Assembly (NCBI RefSeq): GCF_000208745.1
Contig: NC_030852.1
Span: forward strand, 11,982,076-12,046,075
Direction: 5' to 3'
Length of the DNA: 64,000 bases
From: Theobroma cacao
Lineage: Eukaryota; Streptophyta; Magnoliopsida; Malvales; Malvaceae
Part shown: positions 1-11,745 of the stretch, one piece after another
Layout: every line of letters starts with the position of its first letter
Position numbering within the stretch: position 1 is the first letter of the stretch
Program-made: the position numbers and the translations under genes
Notes under the pieces: model-generated
What the model saw: the letters and a program-made list of their open reading frames with translations, nothing else
Told to the model about the DNA's origin: nothing
Database searches by the model: none

Positions 1-232
1 TGATGATGATGGGATGGTGTGATGATGATGATGGGTATATGCGTATATATATATACATATGTAAATATGTGTGTTATAGGAAATTGATGGATAATGGTTT
101 ATGGTTGTAATGCATGTGAAACTTGACATGTTAAACCTTGAGAAATTGTTATGTGTTTCATATTGATTTTGAACATTTCAAGCAGGGTGGATTTCTTTGG
201 GAGAAAGGGATATTTTCATTTGATGCCCTGTA

Positions 233-470
233 TTTCGCTGCAGCGAGAAACTCTCGGGCTTTGAAAGGGTAGGCTGGCCGAAAACTCGCTGCAGTGAGGA
301 TGCATTTTCGTTGTAGCGAGAATGACACTGTAACTTCTCGCTGAAGCGAAATACATTATCGCTGCAGCGAGAAACTTTCTGTTTCTAGGTAGCAATTTCG
401 CTGCAGCAAGAAACATTCTGTTTCTGGGTTACAATTTCACTGCAGCGAGATTGAATCTCGCTGCAGCTAA
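233..470. repeat. Cluster of CTCGCTGCAGCGAG-type palindromes
   Basis: About eight exact or near copies of the 14-bp self-complementary motif CTCGCTGCAGCGAG lie within about 240 bp (near 233, 284, 308, 336, 358, 397, 435 and 457), with spacing of roughly 20-45 bp. Variants change one or two bases, for example CGTTGTAGCG and CGCTGAAGCG. The same cluster recurs in other family B and D LTRs in this window. Confidence 0.85.
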
Positions 471-2658
471 AAACTTTCTGTTTTGGTCTCCTATCTTGTT
501 CAATTGTTGTCCTATCTTTCACTTCTTTGCTACCATATCAAAGCATGGACTTCCAACATTAAGGATTAAATGAGTTAAGTTTAAAATGAGGAGGTTTAGT
601 GTAAAACCCGACCCTATAAACACATGTCATGACATACATGCACTGAGTAGCATGTTATTACACTAAGAAAGCACTTCAGAATAGACGAGAATCTCGGTAT
701 TGTACCTAACGGTACACTTGAGTTGATTTAACCTCGAACTAGTTCAAATAGGAATCGTAGGATGAAATTTAATATTATGCAGTCCAGGAATGACTAAAAT
801 GATTGTTCGGAGTTCGAGGGTGCATTTGTGGTAAAATGACAAATTTCGATGTTCAGGGGCAAAATCGTCATTTTGCGACCTAAGATAATAATTTGATCAT
901 GGAGTGAAATTTTTGACCAAGATTAACTTTTTGAAGTATAATTTAATGATAGGAAGTGAAAATTTTCAATTTCGACAATGTTCGAAACATAGGGGCAAAA
1001 CGGTAATTTTGTCATCTCAGGGTAAAAATCGTAATTTACACCACCCAAAACTTGTCAAAATCATAGGATTTATTTATTTTTTGTATGAACAACTATGGTA
1101 TGTTAAGTGGTGAAAAATTGAAGTTTAAAAGACGAAATTTTAAAAATGGGCTAATGAGAAAGTGACACATGGCATTTTTTAATGATTTAATATTATTTTA
1201 ATGAAAAGTCAGCCCATTTAAACCCCATTTTAAGTGATGGCCGGCCATAAGGGAGAACAAGAGAGAAAATAGAGAGGAAACGAAGACAAAAAGAAAAACT
1301 AAAGAGAAACAAGAAAATTCAAAGGGGAATTCGTGTGTTTCGCCTGTTTACGCATCTAACGGTAAGATTTTTTGACTTTAGCTTGATTTCTACATTTCCT
1401 ATGCCTTTGTTTCCATTTAGCATGCTTGAGGAGAGAGATCCAAAAGTAACATCAAGGGCTGGCCGAATTTCAATGGGGGAGAAATTGAAATTTTTAGGTT
1501 TCGATTTTTAGTTAAATTGATAGTGTTAATTAAATGTGTTTAGAAATTAAATTGGGTAAGAAAGCATTAAATTTTCACAATACCCACCCTTGCCTGAATC
1601 TGCAATGAGGTACAATGATAATGATCTGATTTTTATTCTAAGAGAAATTAAGAGAAAATGATGAAAAATGGTTAAATGTGATAGAAAAACAAAGTAGAAA
1701 ATTTATCGAGTTAGTGTCCCATTTTTGGCCGAATTTTTCAAGGAGGAAAGTGAACTGATTTTGGTGATTTTAGAAGGTTATTGGCTGATATTTAATGGTT
1801 AGAAATGTTGGAGAGAGAATGGGATGATTTAGAGCTAAAATGAAGCGCGTTAGCAATTTATCGAGTAAAGTGCCAAAAATAGGTTAATACCGCGTTTAAG
1901 CCGTTTTAGGCTATTGCATTTCATACCATGCATTAGTATAGGATTTAAGTCAATTACATAGTGATTTAGCATCAATGTGGTGAATTGGGTAAATTTTGCA
2001 TTGTGTCTAGGAGGAGAGCCTTCCGGTAAAGGCAAGGAAGTCGTACCCGACCAACAGTGATCGGGGAACCTAGGAAGCATTTCATCTGTACAAACGGTGA
2101 GTAAAGCTATTATTATTGTAAATTATCTAGAGTTTATTTTTAAATGCTCTTCATGGATTTTATGAAATGAAAATGAATTAAAATGGGATTTTTGATGTTT
2201 TAGAAATAAATGTGATAAATAAAAATATATTGTGTTGATTATGAAATTGAGTAATTGGAGGCTGTCAATTATTTTGAAATATATATATTTTACTATGAAT
2301 GGCTTATGATATATGAGTATATGTGGCTATATTTTATAATTTCCTTGGGAATAAATGTAAGCTGTTTTTACTATGCAGGCTGGGTAAATAAATAAAAGCC
2401 ACGTTATACTGTCAAAATTTTATTAAAATTGGTGGGTTAGTCACTACAGTGACAGGTTTTCGTGGACTGCCTATTAGAGGGGCACGGTAAACCTGGTTTC
2501 ATAGTTACTCCGGTTGTAGAGGCGAGGAGGGTAACTCCCGGGGTAGTGTTAGAGTTCACTTCACGTCGAACCCCCACATGAATGTGTAACTCGGCCAACG
2601 TCAAGGAACGGCTTGTTTTCAAAACTAGAATGTGTTTAACATGTAAATATCTTAACAA

Positions 2659-2692
2659 CCTTGGCGGACTCGGTTAGATGCCTCCGCCAAGG
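2659..2692 (+). other. Hairpin in family A LTR
   Basis: A perfect 10-bp stem CCTTGGCGGA / TCCGCCAAGG (2659-2668 and 2683-2692) encloses a 14-nt loop. The same place in other copies keeps only the outer CCTTGG/CCAAGG part (15679-15684 with 15710-15715; 19925-19930 with 19953-19958). Confidence 0.6.
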
Positions 2693-3006
2693 TATCCCCG
2701 AGAACTAGATTTTGGCTTGAGCCATGTTTTTAATAAAGGTTATAAGCCTTGACAACTGTTTTGGTAAATTACAAATGTTTTATGGTTTAAGAAAGAAATT
2801 GAAAACCTTATGAAATGGTTTGTGATTTGTTGTTTCAACTTGCTTCCATTTTACTCGCCTTTAGATATTTATGATAATGTCTGTTTACTCATTGGGATTG
2901 CAAAATCTCACCCACCTCCTTTCCAAACATTTCAGGCTTGTGATAGCTTGTAGATATCCGATTTTGTCGAGGATTTTAGTTGATCCCTCTATCCTACAGA
3001 CAGTAG

Positions 3007-3247
3007 GTTACTATCACCAATACTGGGTGTATATATGGGCCACTTGTCATTGTAATTATTATTGTACTTTATAACTTTGTAAATTATTGTATGTATGAAT
3101 TTATTTTATTCTCATGCTACAAAAATNGTTACTATCACCAATACTGGGTGTATTTATGGGCCACTTGTCATTGTAATTATTATTGTACTTTATAACTTTG
3201 TAAATTATTGTATGTATGAATTTATTTTATTCTCATGCTACAAAAAT
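3007..3247. other. Assembly joint: 120-bp direct duplication around a single N (3127)
   Basis: Bases 3007-3126 and 3128-3247 are the same 120-bp sequence with one visible difference (tatatatgg versus tatttatgg), separated by one N. This is what two overlapping contig ends look like when joined without merging. It is not expected to exist in the genome. Confidence 0.85.
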
Positions 3248-4387
3248 TATTTATGTATAGTTCTATAAAAATTGTTTTATAAGAAAATGAAATATATTAT
3301 CAAATATTTTTATTTAGTTTAATTAGCCAACTTTTCACTCTAAATGAATGATTTAGATTATAAAAATTTATTTTTAATCGGCAGTGGATATTTTTCTACC
3401 ATACATTGTATCTTTATCAGATTTTGAAATTTTTTGGTAAAAATGACCAAAATACCCCTATGTGGCAAAAATTTTATTTTGATTATTTTCGATCTAAAAT
3501 AGTTTATATTTTCTTAAAACTCGATATTTAACAACTATTTCTCACAGGAAAGGCAAGAAACTGATTCGCTAGCCTTGCGAGGTTCCGATTGGCATTCCGA
3601 ATAATGAGTGTCAATCGGGACGTCGCGACGGTTGTCATGGGCCCGAGGGAGGTTCCAGGTCATGACATTTAGTAAGAAATCCTCGGCCAGTTGAGAAACC
3701 CTCGTTCGGTTAATAACTAAATCCCAACGTCGCTGCAACGGAAAGGCATTTTCGTTGTCGTATTTGACTTACTTGTGTAATATTGAAGCTTTTATTCTTC
3801 AAATGGTTCGTTATGTATGGGTTAATGATTTTCAAATGATTAATCATTTAAAGGCTTGATGAGGGGTTTTTAATAAGAATAGAAACAAATTGCATTGTTT
3901 TGAACAAGAATGCATCATGATTTCATTAAAGATTCCTTATGGTATGCTTGTTCCCTTCCTTGTTCACTCATTGGGTTTATACTCACCATTTTCAAATACA
4001 TGTTTTCAGATCACGAGGCAGCCGGTAACTAGGACGAGGTGTCCTTATAGACCTGTGTCCATCTTTTGGTAGGTGTCTCGGCATTCAGTAGCTGTACATT
4101 CATCCGAGTCCCTCCGCTGGAAGTCGAGTGTTATTTTGTTTTGTATAGACAAACTTAATGTAAATTATTAGAATACATGTTGTAGACATTGTATGTAAAT
4201 TTTTAAGGAGTAATGCCAGTACGAGTTGGCAATGTATATCACTATTTTGATTCAAAAGTATGAAATATGACTTAGCGATATATGATGAAATGATGAGTAG
4301 GATAAATCGATAGGCTTGCTTGGGCTTAATAGACTACTTTTATTGGGCCCTTGTGCCAGTCATGGCTCAAAAATTTGGGTCGTGACA

Positions 4388-5721
4388 TTTTTCCTCTCAA
4401 AATTTGTAGCAAAACTCTCTCTTTTTTCCTCTCAAAATTTTACAGCAAAAACCTCTCTCTTTACTCCTCTAAGTGGTGGCAGCTGCCATTTATTTTCTGC
4501 TCTCTTCCAGCCCTCTCTTTCTCCCTAGCCAGTGGCTTTCCCCTTTGCTCTCTCTCTCACACCGACTTCTCTCTTCCTTATTTTGCTTTCCATTTTCTCT
4601 CTTACACCGACTTCTCTCTTTCTTCTTCATCTTATCTTGCTTGCCAACTTGACCGGCCTCTACCACCATAAAAAAATGTATTGAATCTTTAATTGACCAC
4701 ATGGGCGGCTGCCCATGTTGGTCTTTCTCCTTTTCTTTTTATTATTTGTTTTTCCTTATTGTTTTACATGTGATCGCCCATACCATCATTCCTTCTTCTT
4801 TTATTGTCTTCTTTGACCGGCCATGTGCTTAGAATGCAAGTCAACAATTGCATGGAACCTTACCGCCACCTTACTTGACTTTTCTACCCCATTTCACTAT
4901 TTTCTCATCTTTTCTCTTCCATTTCCTTTCATTCATTTCTTTTCTTTTGACTTTTCCTTCATCTTTATCTTTTCTTTTCTCGTCATTTTCTTTGTCATGG
5001 ACGGCATGTCCATGAATTCATGACTTTTGACTTATTTTCTCCACTTATTTTATGTATTAAAATCACATGACAAGACTTTATCACCTTCCACCCACCACTC
5101 ACATTTTATTGTTTATATTATTTTTACTTTATGGTTTATTTATTCATTTCTTGTCCCATTCAACCTACATGTACATCTCATATTACTCATAACCTAGCCT
5201 TCCTTAATTAGAAAATTCCCCTCTTTAACTTCAAATATCAAAATTACAAATAAATCCTTTAACTTTTCCTTATTTACCATGTGACTCCTCCAACTTCCAT
5301 CTTTTACAATTGGTTCCTTCCAACATTTCTTAAACTCCAATTTCCTTCTATTACCTTCTTCTACACATGCACAAATGAAGTATGAAGTTTGTACTCCAAC
5401 GCGGTGTCCCGATAATATTTAAAATATTTATTTACCCGTGCTATCTTTACTTAATAAAGACACACAGCCCCATTAACGTCATTTTTTTCTGAAATTTTCT
5501 CATTCTTCTTCTCCCCCACTTAGATTGACCATATACTCCTTTTTCATGGAAAATTTCGACACTGAATAAAATATTAATATTTTAATACTATTTTATGAAT
5601 AAAATATTATTTTATTCAAAAAATTTCCTCTTGTCTCCTTGGTACCCAAAATACCTTACTATGTCTTAATTGGCATCCAATAAGCTTTATTAATCACCAT
5701 ATGAAAGTACGGGGTTTTATA
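4388..5721 (-). mobile_element. Family C LTR, inverted and truncated
   Basis: The reverse complement of roughly 5400-5721 matches the start of the LTR at 47807: a TATAAAACCCCGTACTTTCA start against TGTAATACTCTGTACTTTGA, then 'ttttgggtacc', the AT-rich run with 'attaatattttattca', 'ggggagaagaagaatgag', 'ctttattaagtaaagatagca' and 'accgcgttggagtac'. The canonical TG terminus has decayed to TA. The distal part (4388-4800) is pyrimidine-rich, with two or three ~35-bp repeats 'cctctcaaaatttt..agcaaaa' and GACCGGCC motifs. It abuts the family B terminus at 4387 with no recognisable TSD. Open frames here are pyrimidine-bias artefacts. Confidence 0.7.
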
Positions 5722-7544
5722 TAAAATCACTTAAAGCGAGTAACAAGGCTTTCGAGTGCATGATTGACTATAATATGGGCTTTTCTTGTTAGTGATAGCT
5801 TTTGCTTCATGTTTCTCGATGCAAACATCAAATTATGATTTATTTTAACCAAAAATGAAAAAAATACAATTTGAAATTATTTATAAACATATAAAATCAT
5901 TTAACAAAAAATGAATACAATTTTGATTTAAAGTCATTTATAAGATTATAAAACCATTTAAAGTGAGCAATTATCCTTTTGAACGCATGAGTATAAAAGG
6001 GACTTTTCTTGTCAATGGATGGCTTTCGCTTCACATTTCCCAATGGCAACATCCAATTATAATTTGTTTTAACCAAAAATGAGAAAATTTTGATTTAAAA
6101 TAGTTTATAAGACTATAAAATCATTTAAAGCGAGTAACTAGGCTTTCAAAGGTATGAGTGACTATAAATGGACTTTTCTTGTTAGTGGATGGCTTTCACT
6201 CCATGTTTCCTGATGCAAACATCAAATTATGATCTATTTAAACAAAAATGAAAAACATTCAATTTAAAATCATTTATAAAGTTATAAAATCACTTAAAGC
6301 GAGTAACCAAGTTTTCGATTGCATGAGTGAGTATAAATGGACTTTTCTTGTTAATGGATGGCTTTGCTTCACAGTTCCCAATGCAAACATCCAATTACGA
6401 TATGTTTTTAACTAAAAATGAAAAAATTTTGATTTAAATTCATTTATAAGATTATAAAACCATTAAAAGTGAGCAATTAGGCTTTCGAAGGTATGAGTGG
6501 CTATAAATGGACTTTTCTTGTTAATCGATGGCTTTCGTTTCACTTTTCTTGATGCATACATCAAATTATGATCTATTTTAGCCAAAAATAAAAAAAAATT
6601 CTATTTAAAATCATTTATGAAGTTATAAAATAACTTAAAGTGAGCAACAAGGCTTTCGAGTGCATGAGTGACTATAAATAGACTTCTCTTGTGAATGAAT
6701 GTCATTCAATTCATGTTTCTTGATGCAAACATCCAATTATGATCTATTTTAACTAGAAATAAAAAAAATTTTTGATTCAAAATTACTTATAAGATTATAA
6801 AACCATTTACAGTGAGCAACTAGGCTTTCAGAAACAAGAGTGACTATAAATGGTCCTTTCCTATCAATGGATAGCTTTCGCTTATGTTTCCTAGTGCAAA
6901 CATCTAATTATGATCTATTTAAATCAGAAATGAATAAAAATTTGTTTTATAATCATTTATAAGATTATAAAACCATTTAAAGTAAGTAACTCGGCTTTTG
7001 AAGGCATGAGTCACTATAAATTGACTTTTCTTCTCAATGGATGGCTTTCACTTCTCGTTTCCCCAATGTAAACATTTACTTATGATCTGTTTTAACCGAA
7101 AATGAAAAAAATTTTGACCTAAAAATTATTTATAAGATTATAAAATTGTTTAAAGCAAGTAACTACGGTTTTGAAGGTATGAGTGACTATAAATGGAATT
7201 CTCTTGTCAATGGATGGGTTTTGCTTCACGTTTCTTGATGCAAAAAATCAAATAATGTTCTGTTTTAACCAAAAATTGAAAACATTCAATTCAAAATCAT
7301 TTATAAAGTTATAAAACCATTTAAAGCGAATAACTAAGCTTTCAAAGGCATGAGTGACTATAAATGGACTTTTCTGGTCAATGAGTGGCTTTTGCTTCAC
7401 CTTTCCCAATGTAAACATCAAATTATGATCTGTTTTAACGAAAAATGGAAAACAATTCAATTTAAAATCATTTATAAAGTTATAGAACCACTTAAAGCAT
7501 TCAAGAAGGCTTTGAAGGCATGAGTGACTATAAATGGACTTTTC
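5722..7544. repeat. ~170-bp tandem satellite, left half of array
   Basis: The sequence is tandem, with a marker 'actataaatgga' at about 5770, 5993, 6164, 6333, 6503, 6674, 6846, 7016, 7189, 7360 and 7530, giving steps of 169-173 bp (the first is irregular at 223). Each unit contains 'gcatgagtgactataaatgg', 'cttttcttgtcaatggatgg', 'gcttcacgtttcccaatgc' and 'aaaatcatttataa..ttataaaaccatttaaagcgagtaac'. Units are visibly diverged. The array is cut at 7544 by the copia element and resumes at 43010. Confidence 0.92.
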
Positions 7545-8359
7545 TGTTGATCCCAAAGAGCGTGCTAGAGGGGGGGTGAATAGCACTTTTGTAATGACAC
7601 TAAAATTCCTTCCAAGGAAAAAGCTGATTAAAAGAATTTGAAAATGGAAGTTTAAAGCTTGTTAGAGGAATGATTTAAGCATTAAGAATAAGAAGATAAA
7701 AAAAGAAAGCAGACAAAACACAATGATTTATAGTGGTTTGGTCCCCTTGAGATACATCCACTACCTTGATCTTCTAATCAAGGATTTTCAAACCAATTCA
7801 CTAAAATCAGTGGAATTCCCAAGCATCCACCAAGCTTTGACAATGGTTTTTCAATGGCTCAGCCATAACCTTTAACAATGATTTTTCACGGGATCAACCA
7901 AAACCCAAAATGGCTTTTCAAAGGCTCAACAACAACCTTTAACAATGGTTTTTCACTAGATCAACCGAAACCCAAAACTAATTTTTCTAAGGCTTAGTTA
8001 GAACCTACCATAACAACCAAGCTAACCCAAGCTTGATCAACCCCTTAGAGTGTCTCTCACACTCTAAGTAAACAGGAAATAGAGAAAAAATGAAGTACAA
8101 TTGATCACTTAGCTGATCTAAGATGTACAAAGTTAAGCTCAAACACTTTTTCAAAGGATGGGAGTGAAATACAAGTTTAAAAAGAAGGTTTTTGGTATTC
8201 TAAGCTCAAAATCAATTTTTGATAACTTCCTTTTCTTGTGTTTGATTGTTGAAGAGCCTTTAAATACTTGCAAAATCACTTTTGGCCATTAGAGACAGAA
8301 ACTAGCCTTTTCTGGTCATTATTTTATCCTTTTGTGCTTCAATTCAAATTTTCTGACAT

Positions 8360-9020
8360 TGCGCTCTTAGTTGAATAACCATGCTTCTTAGTCGATTAAG
8401 TTTTCTTTGCCTTATAATCAAATTCTCTGGCAGTGAGCTCTTAGCTAGCTAACAATGCTTCTTAGTCAATAAGTCTTCTCTGTCTCGCAATCAAATTTTT
8501 GACCATTAGCTTTTAGTTGGCTAACCATACTTCTTAGTTGATTAAGTATTCTCTGTCTTGCAATATGCTTTACTTTGATAATCGGTTAAGAAAGATTTTG
8601 ATCGATTAAGAGTTTATTGTTTCTAGAGCAACCAGCTTCACCAACTTTTCTTTGTTTGATTAATTCTTCTCTTAGCTTGGTAACACTGATCTTCCATTTC
8701 CCTTAAACAGCCATGAGATATGTTAGCCATTCGAGACTTCTTGAATTGTTTTTCACAAATTTGACTACTTTCATTTTGTATCTTCACTTTTCGATTTTAG
8801 CTAACTTAACTCCCTTGGTTAACTAACTAAGAGGCTTCTGTTTGTATCCAGCACCTGCTTAACTAATTAAATCTTGTGTTAACTAGTTAAGACCTTTCTA
8901 TCTATCTTTAGTGTAGCACCCAGAATTGCTTTAATCGATTAAGGATTTGTGTTAATCGGTTAAGACTAATCTATCTTCATTAAAGCTCTTTCTTTTTTGC
9001 TTGTTTAACCAATTAACCCA
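8360..9020. repeat. Cluster of TTAAYYRRTTAA palindromes in the copia LTR
   Basis: Perfect or near 12-bp palindromes recur: TTAACTAATTAA at 8859, TTAACTAGTTAA at 8879, TTAATCGATTAA at 8931 and TTAATCGGTTAA at 8952. There are also several 'cttagtcgattaagt' variants between 8380 and 8620. The equivalent cluster in the other LTR is at 41850-42425. Confidence 0.8.
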
Positions 9021-9428
9021 TCTTGCAACTGAACAAGCATCTTGACTTGCTTTCAAATACCAAATATATTAATGAATTTAAGCTTTCTTCTGCACACGTA
9101 AACAATATAATTAGACATCAATGAATGAGAATATTTTGTTATCATCAAAAACATATAAAGTTAACATTCTCTATCTCTTATTTTTGATGATCACTAAACA
9201 CTCTTAGATTAAGAGTGCAATGTCTATGTTCAATATGAATGCTTCAAATCTTTATGTGTAATGAGTTGCGCCCCCTTAGTCAACGCATCTAGTTTTCTTT
9301 ACATAATATTCAACAAAACTAAAACTAAGCATCACACACATAAATTAAACATGATGTCTCTTAAACTCTATGTAACTTAATTTTCCTTCTCTTTTTTTTC
9401 TTTTTCACCATTAAACACCTAAGCCATA

Positions 9429-11540
9429 TGTCACGACCCAAATTTCGGGCCATGACCGGCGCATGGGCCCAATGGATGTAGTCCACTAAACCCAAGCAAC
9501 CCTAATAGTTCAACGTGTTCATCATCCATCATAAACTGCTAAGTCATTTTTCAAAACTTAAAATCAAAATTGTAATAGACATTGCCAACTCGTATTGGCA
9601 TTTCTCATTTATTATATACATACATTGTCTACAACATGTATTCCAATAACGTACATTAGGTTCGCCTATACATCTCAAAAAGAAGACTTGACTTCCAACG
9701 GAGGGACTCGGATGAATGTACAGCTACTGAATGCCGAGACGCCTACCAAAAGATGGACACAAGTCTACAAGGATACCTCGTCCTAGTTACCGGCTGCCTC
9801 GTGATATGAAAACATGAATTTGAAATGGTGAGTATAAACCCAGTGAGTGAACAAGGAAGGGAACAAGCAACAACAAAGGAAAATTTAAAATCATGATGCA
9901 CTAGTTTCAAAACAATGCAATTTGGTTCATTCNNNNNNNNNNNNNNNNNNNNNNNNNNNNNNNNNNNNNNNNNNNNNNNNNNNNNNNNNNNNNNNNNNNN
10001 NNNNNNNNNNNNNNNNNNNNNNNNNNNNNNNNNNNNNNNNNNNNNNNNNNNNNNNNNNNNNNNNNNNNNNNNNNNNNNNNNNNNNNNNNNNNNNNNNNNN
10101 NNNNNNNNNNNNNNNNNNNNNNNNNNNNNNNNNNNNNNNNNNNNNNNNNNNNNNNNNNNNNNNNNNNNNNNNNNNNNNNNNNNNNNNNNNNNNNNNNNNN
10201 NNNNNNNNNNNNNNNNNNNNNNNNNNNNNNNNNNNNNNNNNNNNNNNNNNNNNNNNNNNNNNNNNNNNNNNNNNNNNNNNNNNNNNNNNNNNNNNNNNNN
10301 NNNNNNNNNNNNNNNNNNNNNNNNNNNNNNNNNNNNNNNNNNNNNNNNNNNNNNNNNNNNNNNNNNNNNNNNNNNNNNNNNNNNNNNNNNNNNNNNNNNN
10401 NNNNNNNNNNNNNNNNNNNNNNNNNNNNNNNNNNNNNNNNNNNNNNNNNNNNNNNNNNNNNNNNNNNNNNNNNNNNNNNNNNNNNNNNNNNNNNNNNNNN
10501 NNNNNNNNNNNNNNNNNNNNNNNNNNNNNNNNNNNNNNNNNNNNNNNNNNNNNNNNNNNNNNNNNNNNNNNNNNNNNNNNNNNNNNNNNNNNNNNNNNNN
10601 NNNNNCCTTAAAACCTAGGATCACATTAACATAAACAATAGATCAATTTACACACTATGAACTCTAAAAGCTATCTCTTAGCTAGTTTTCAATTGCCACT
10701 TTAAATGGCTATCTATGTTCACTATCTTAATCACTAAAAAGTAATGAACATACTAAGCAATAAAACAGCTCATAAATCACAATTACTAGCGATTTTCTGT
10801 AGCTAAAAATCAAACTTGGTGCATCACTCACCCTAGGGTTCCTTTATAGTTGGATTCTCTTCCAATAGCTTCCAAATCAATGGAGTGATTATCTTTTTCT
10901 CTCTCTAGAACGCCCAACTAGTGAGAGAAAGTATGAAAACAAGATATTTCAAGGTTTTTGAAGTGAGAAGATGACATAGCACAAAGGTTTATGGAACCAA
11001 AAGCATGAAAATTGGAGCTAGATAGAGAAAGTTGTGAAAGTTTGAAAATCAAGCTTCCATGGAGTTTGAAGAAACGAGAGAGAGGAGAAGGGAAGAAGAA
11101 GACCAGCTGCTGGAAATTCAAGAAGGTGCTGGAAATTTCTAGATATTTATAGGCCAACTTATCCATTCCCATAAAATTACCAAATTGCCCGTCCACCAAT
11201 TAACTTACTCTCCTCTAATCTTTTATGCAATCCTTTTGCTCTCTTAACACTGGGACAAGATCCATAATGGTCTAAACATGCTCGGATTCATAAAAACTTA
11301 AAATTTTAACCCGAGGTGAAAAATGACCATTTTGCCCCTATTATGAAAATTATTGAAACTTCTAGTTTTCTTCGTGTTTTCATCAGCACACATCATTTAT
11401 ACTGTCTTATACCTATTTAGACCTTAAAATATCATAAAACTTTCTTCTGGAAGCTTATTAGAGAAAATGATGAAACTACCCCTAGCCCATATTATTACAT
11501 TTATACTTAGTTACAAGCCTATAGAAGTTGGGGTATCACA
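9429..11540 (-). mobile_element. Family B solo LTR (contains N gap)
   Basis: On the + strand it runs from TGTCACGACCC at 9429 to GGGGTATCACA at 11540, with a perfect TSD ccata at 9424-9428 and 11541-11545. On the - strand it reads TGTGATACCCC...GTCGTGACA. Both ends match the LTRs of the chromovirus at 27838-41588. N run 9933-10605 replaces the region that carries the palindrome cluster and hairpin minisatellite in sister copies, so the true length is uncertain. A TATAAATAT box sits on the - strand at 11143-11151. Confidence 0.9.
9933..10605. other. Assembly gap, 673 N
   Basis: An unsequenced run inside a family B LTR. In the sister LTR the equivalent interval (about 28344-29562) holds the palindrome cluster and hairpin minisatellite, which probably explains the failed assembly. 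Open frames crossing it are meaningless. Confidence 0.95.
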
Positions 11541-11716
11541 CCATACAAGCTTATAGATATAGTTCAACAACTTCAAGAGTCAAGCTTGTGTCTATGTAGG
11601 AACAAATGTATGGGAGTTAAATCATTTCAAGAAATTGTCAAGGATTACTCAAATAATGTTCAAGCAAATTTGATCATTTTGTCATAATCAAAACTATAAT
11701 AATTTTAAAGCTAACA

Positions 11717-11745
11717 ATCTCTCCCTTTTTTATATGACAAAACTA
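11717..11745 (-). other. Polypurine tract of the copia element
   Basis: The - strand reads 'ttttgtcatataaaaaaggg' followed by 'agagat' directly against the 3' LTR start TGTTAGC. This is the position and composition expected for the plus-strand primer of a SIRE-like copia element. Confidence 0.75.

Larger units (their letters stand above)
600..3667 (+). mobile_element. Family A solo LTR (Tekay/Del-like)
   Basis: The element begins TGTAAAACCCGACC at 600 and ends CCAGGTCATGACA at 3667, with a perfect 5-bp TSD tttag at 595-599 and 3668-3672. No internal domain is present, so it is a solo LTR left by LTR-LTR recombination. It is co-linear with the LTRs at 13609, 18017 and 22211: the 'cctcgaactagttcaaat' block, 'ggggcaaaat..gtcattttgc' tracts and a block with 'attagaggggcacggtaa'. 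The length of 3068 bp is inflated by about 121 bp by the duplicated joint at N 3127. Confidence 0.9.
1..4387 (+). mobile_element. Family B long LTR, 5' part outside window, split by a family A solo LTR
   Basis: The segments 1-599 and 3673-4387 are one LTR in + orientation, interrupted by the insertion at 600-3667. The left part matches, in reverse complement, the interior of the LTRs at 27838-30473 and 38816-41588: the same TGATGATGATGGG microsatellite, the same 'aaacttgacatgttaaacc' stretch and the same palindrome cluster. The right part continues the homology across the TSD and ends in the family terminus GGGTCGTGACA at 4387. The 5' end lies outside the window, so it is unknown whether this is a solo LTR or part of a longer element. 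No coding capacity is seen. Confidence 0.85.
7545..11716 (-). repeat. 3' LTR of the copia element, split by a solo LTR
   Basis: The LTR consists of 7545-9428 plus 11546-11716, interrupted by the family B solo LTR at 9429-11540. It matches the other copia LTR (27337-27837 plus 41594-43009) along its length, for example 'gtttatagtggttyggtcccctt', 'gatcaaccccttagagtgtctctc' and 'catacaagcttatagatatag'. The end GCTAACA is at 11716. It carries extra copies of a 'ggctcaacaacaacctttaacaatgg' block absent from the 5' LTR. No ORF in it is credible. Confidence 0.88.

Noticed and set aside
4351..4671. A 106-codon frame rich in Ser/Leu/Phe
   Set aside because: It follows from the pyrimidine-rich leader of an inverted LTR and is matched by an equally open frame on the other strand. 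No family similarity.
9743..10634. Long open frames across the N run on both strands
   Set aside because: They are N placeholders with a few LTR codons at the ends. The same applies to the frames across 23876-24537, 49024-49306 and 58210-58490.
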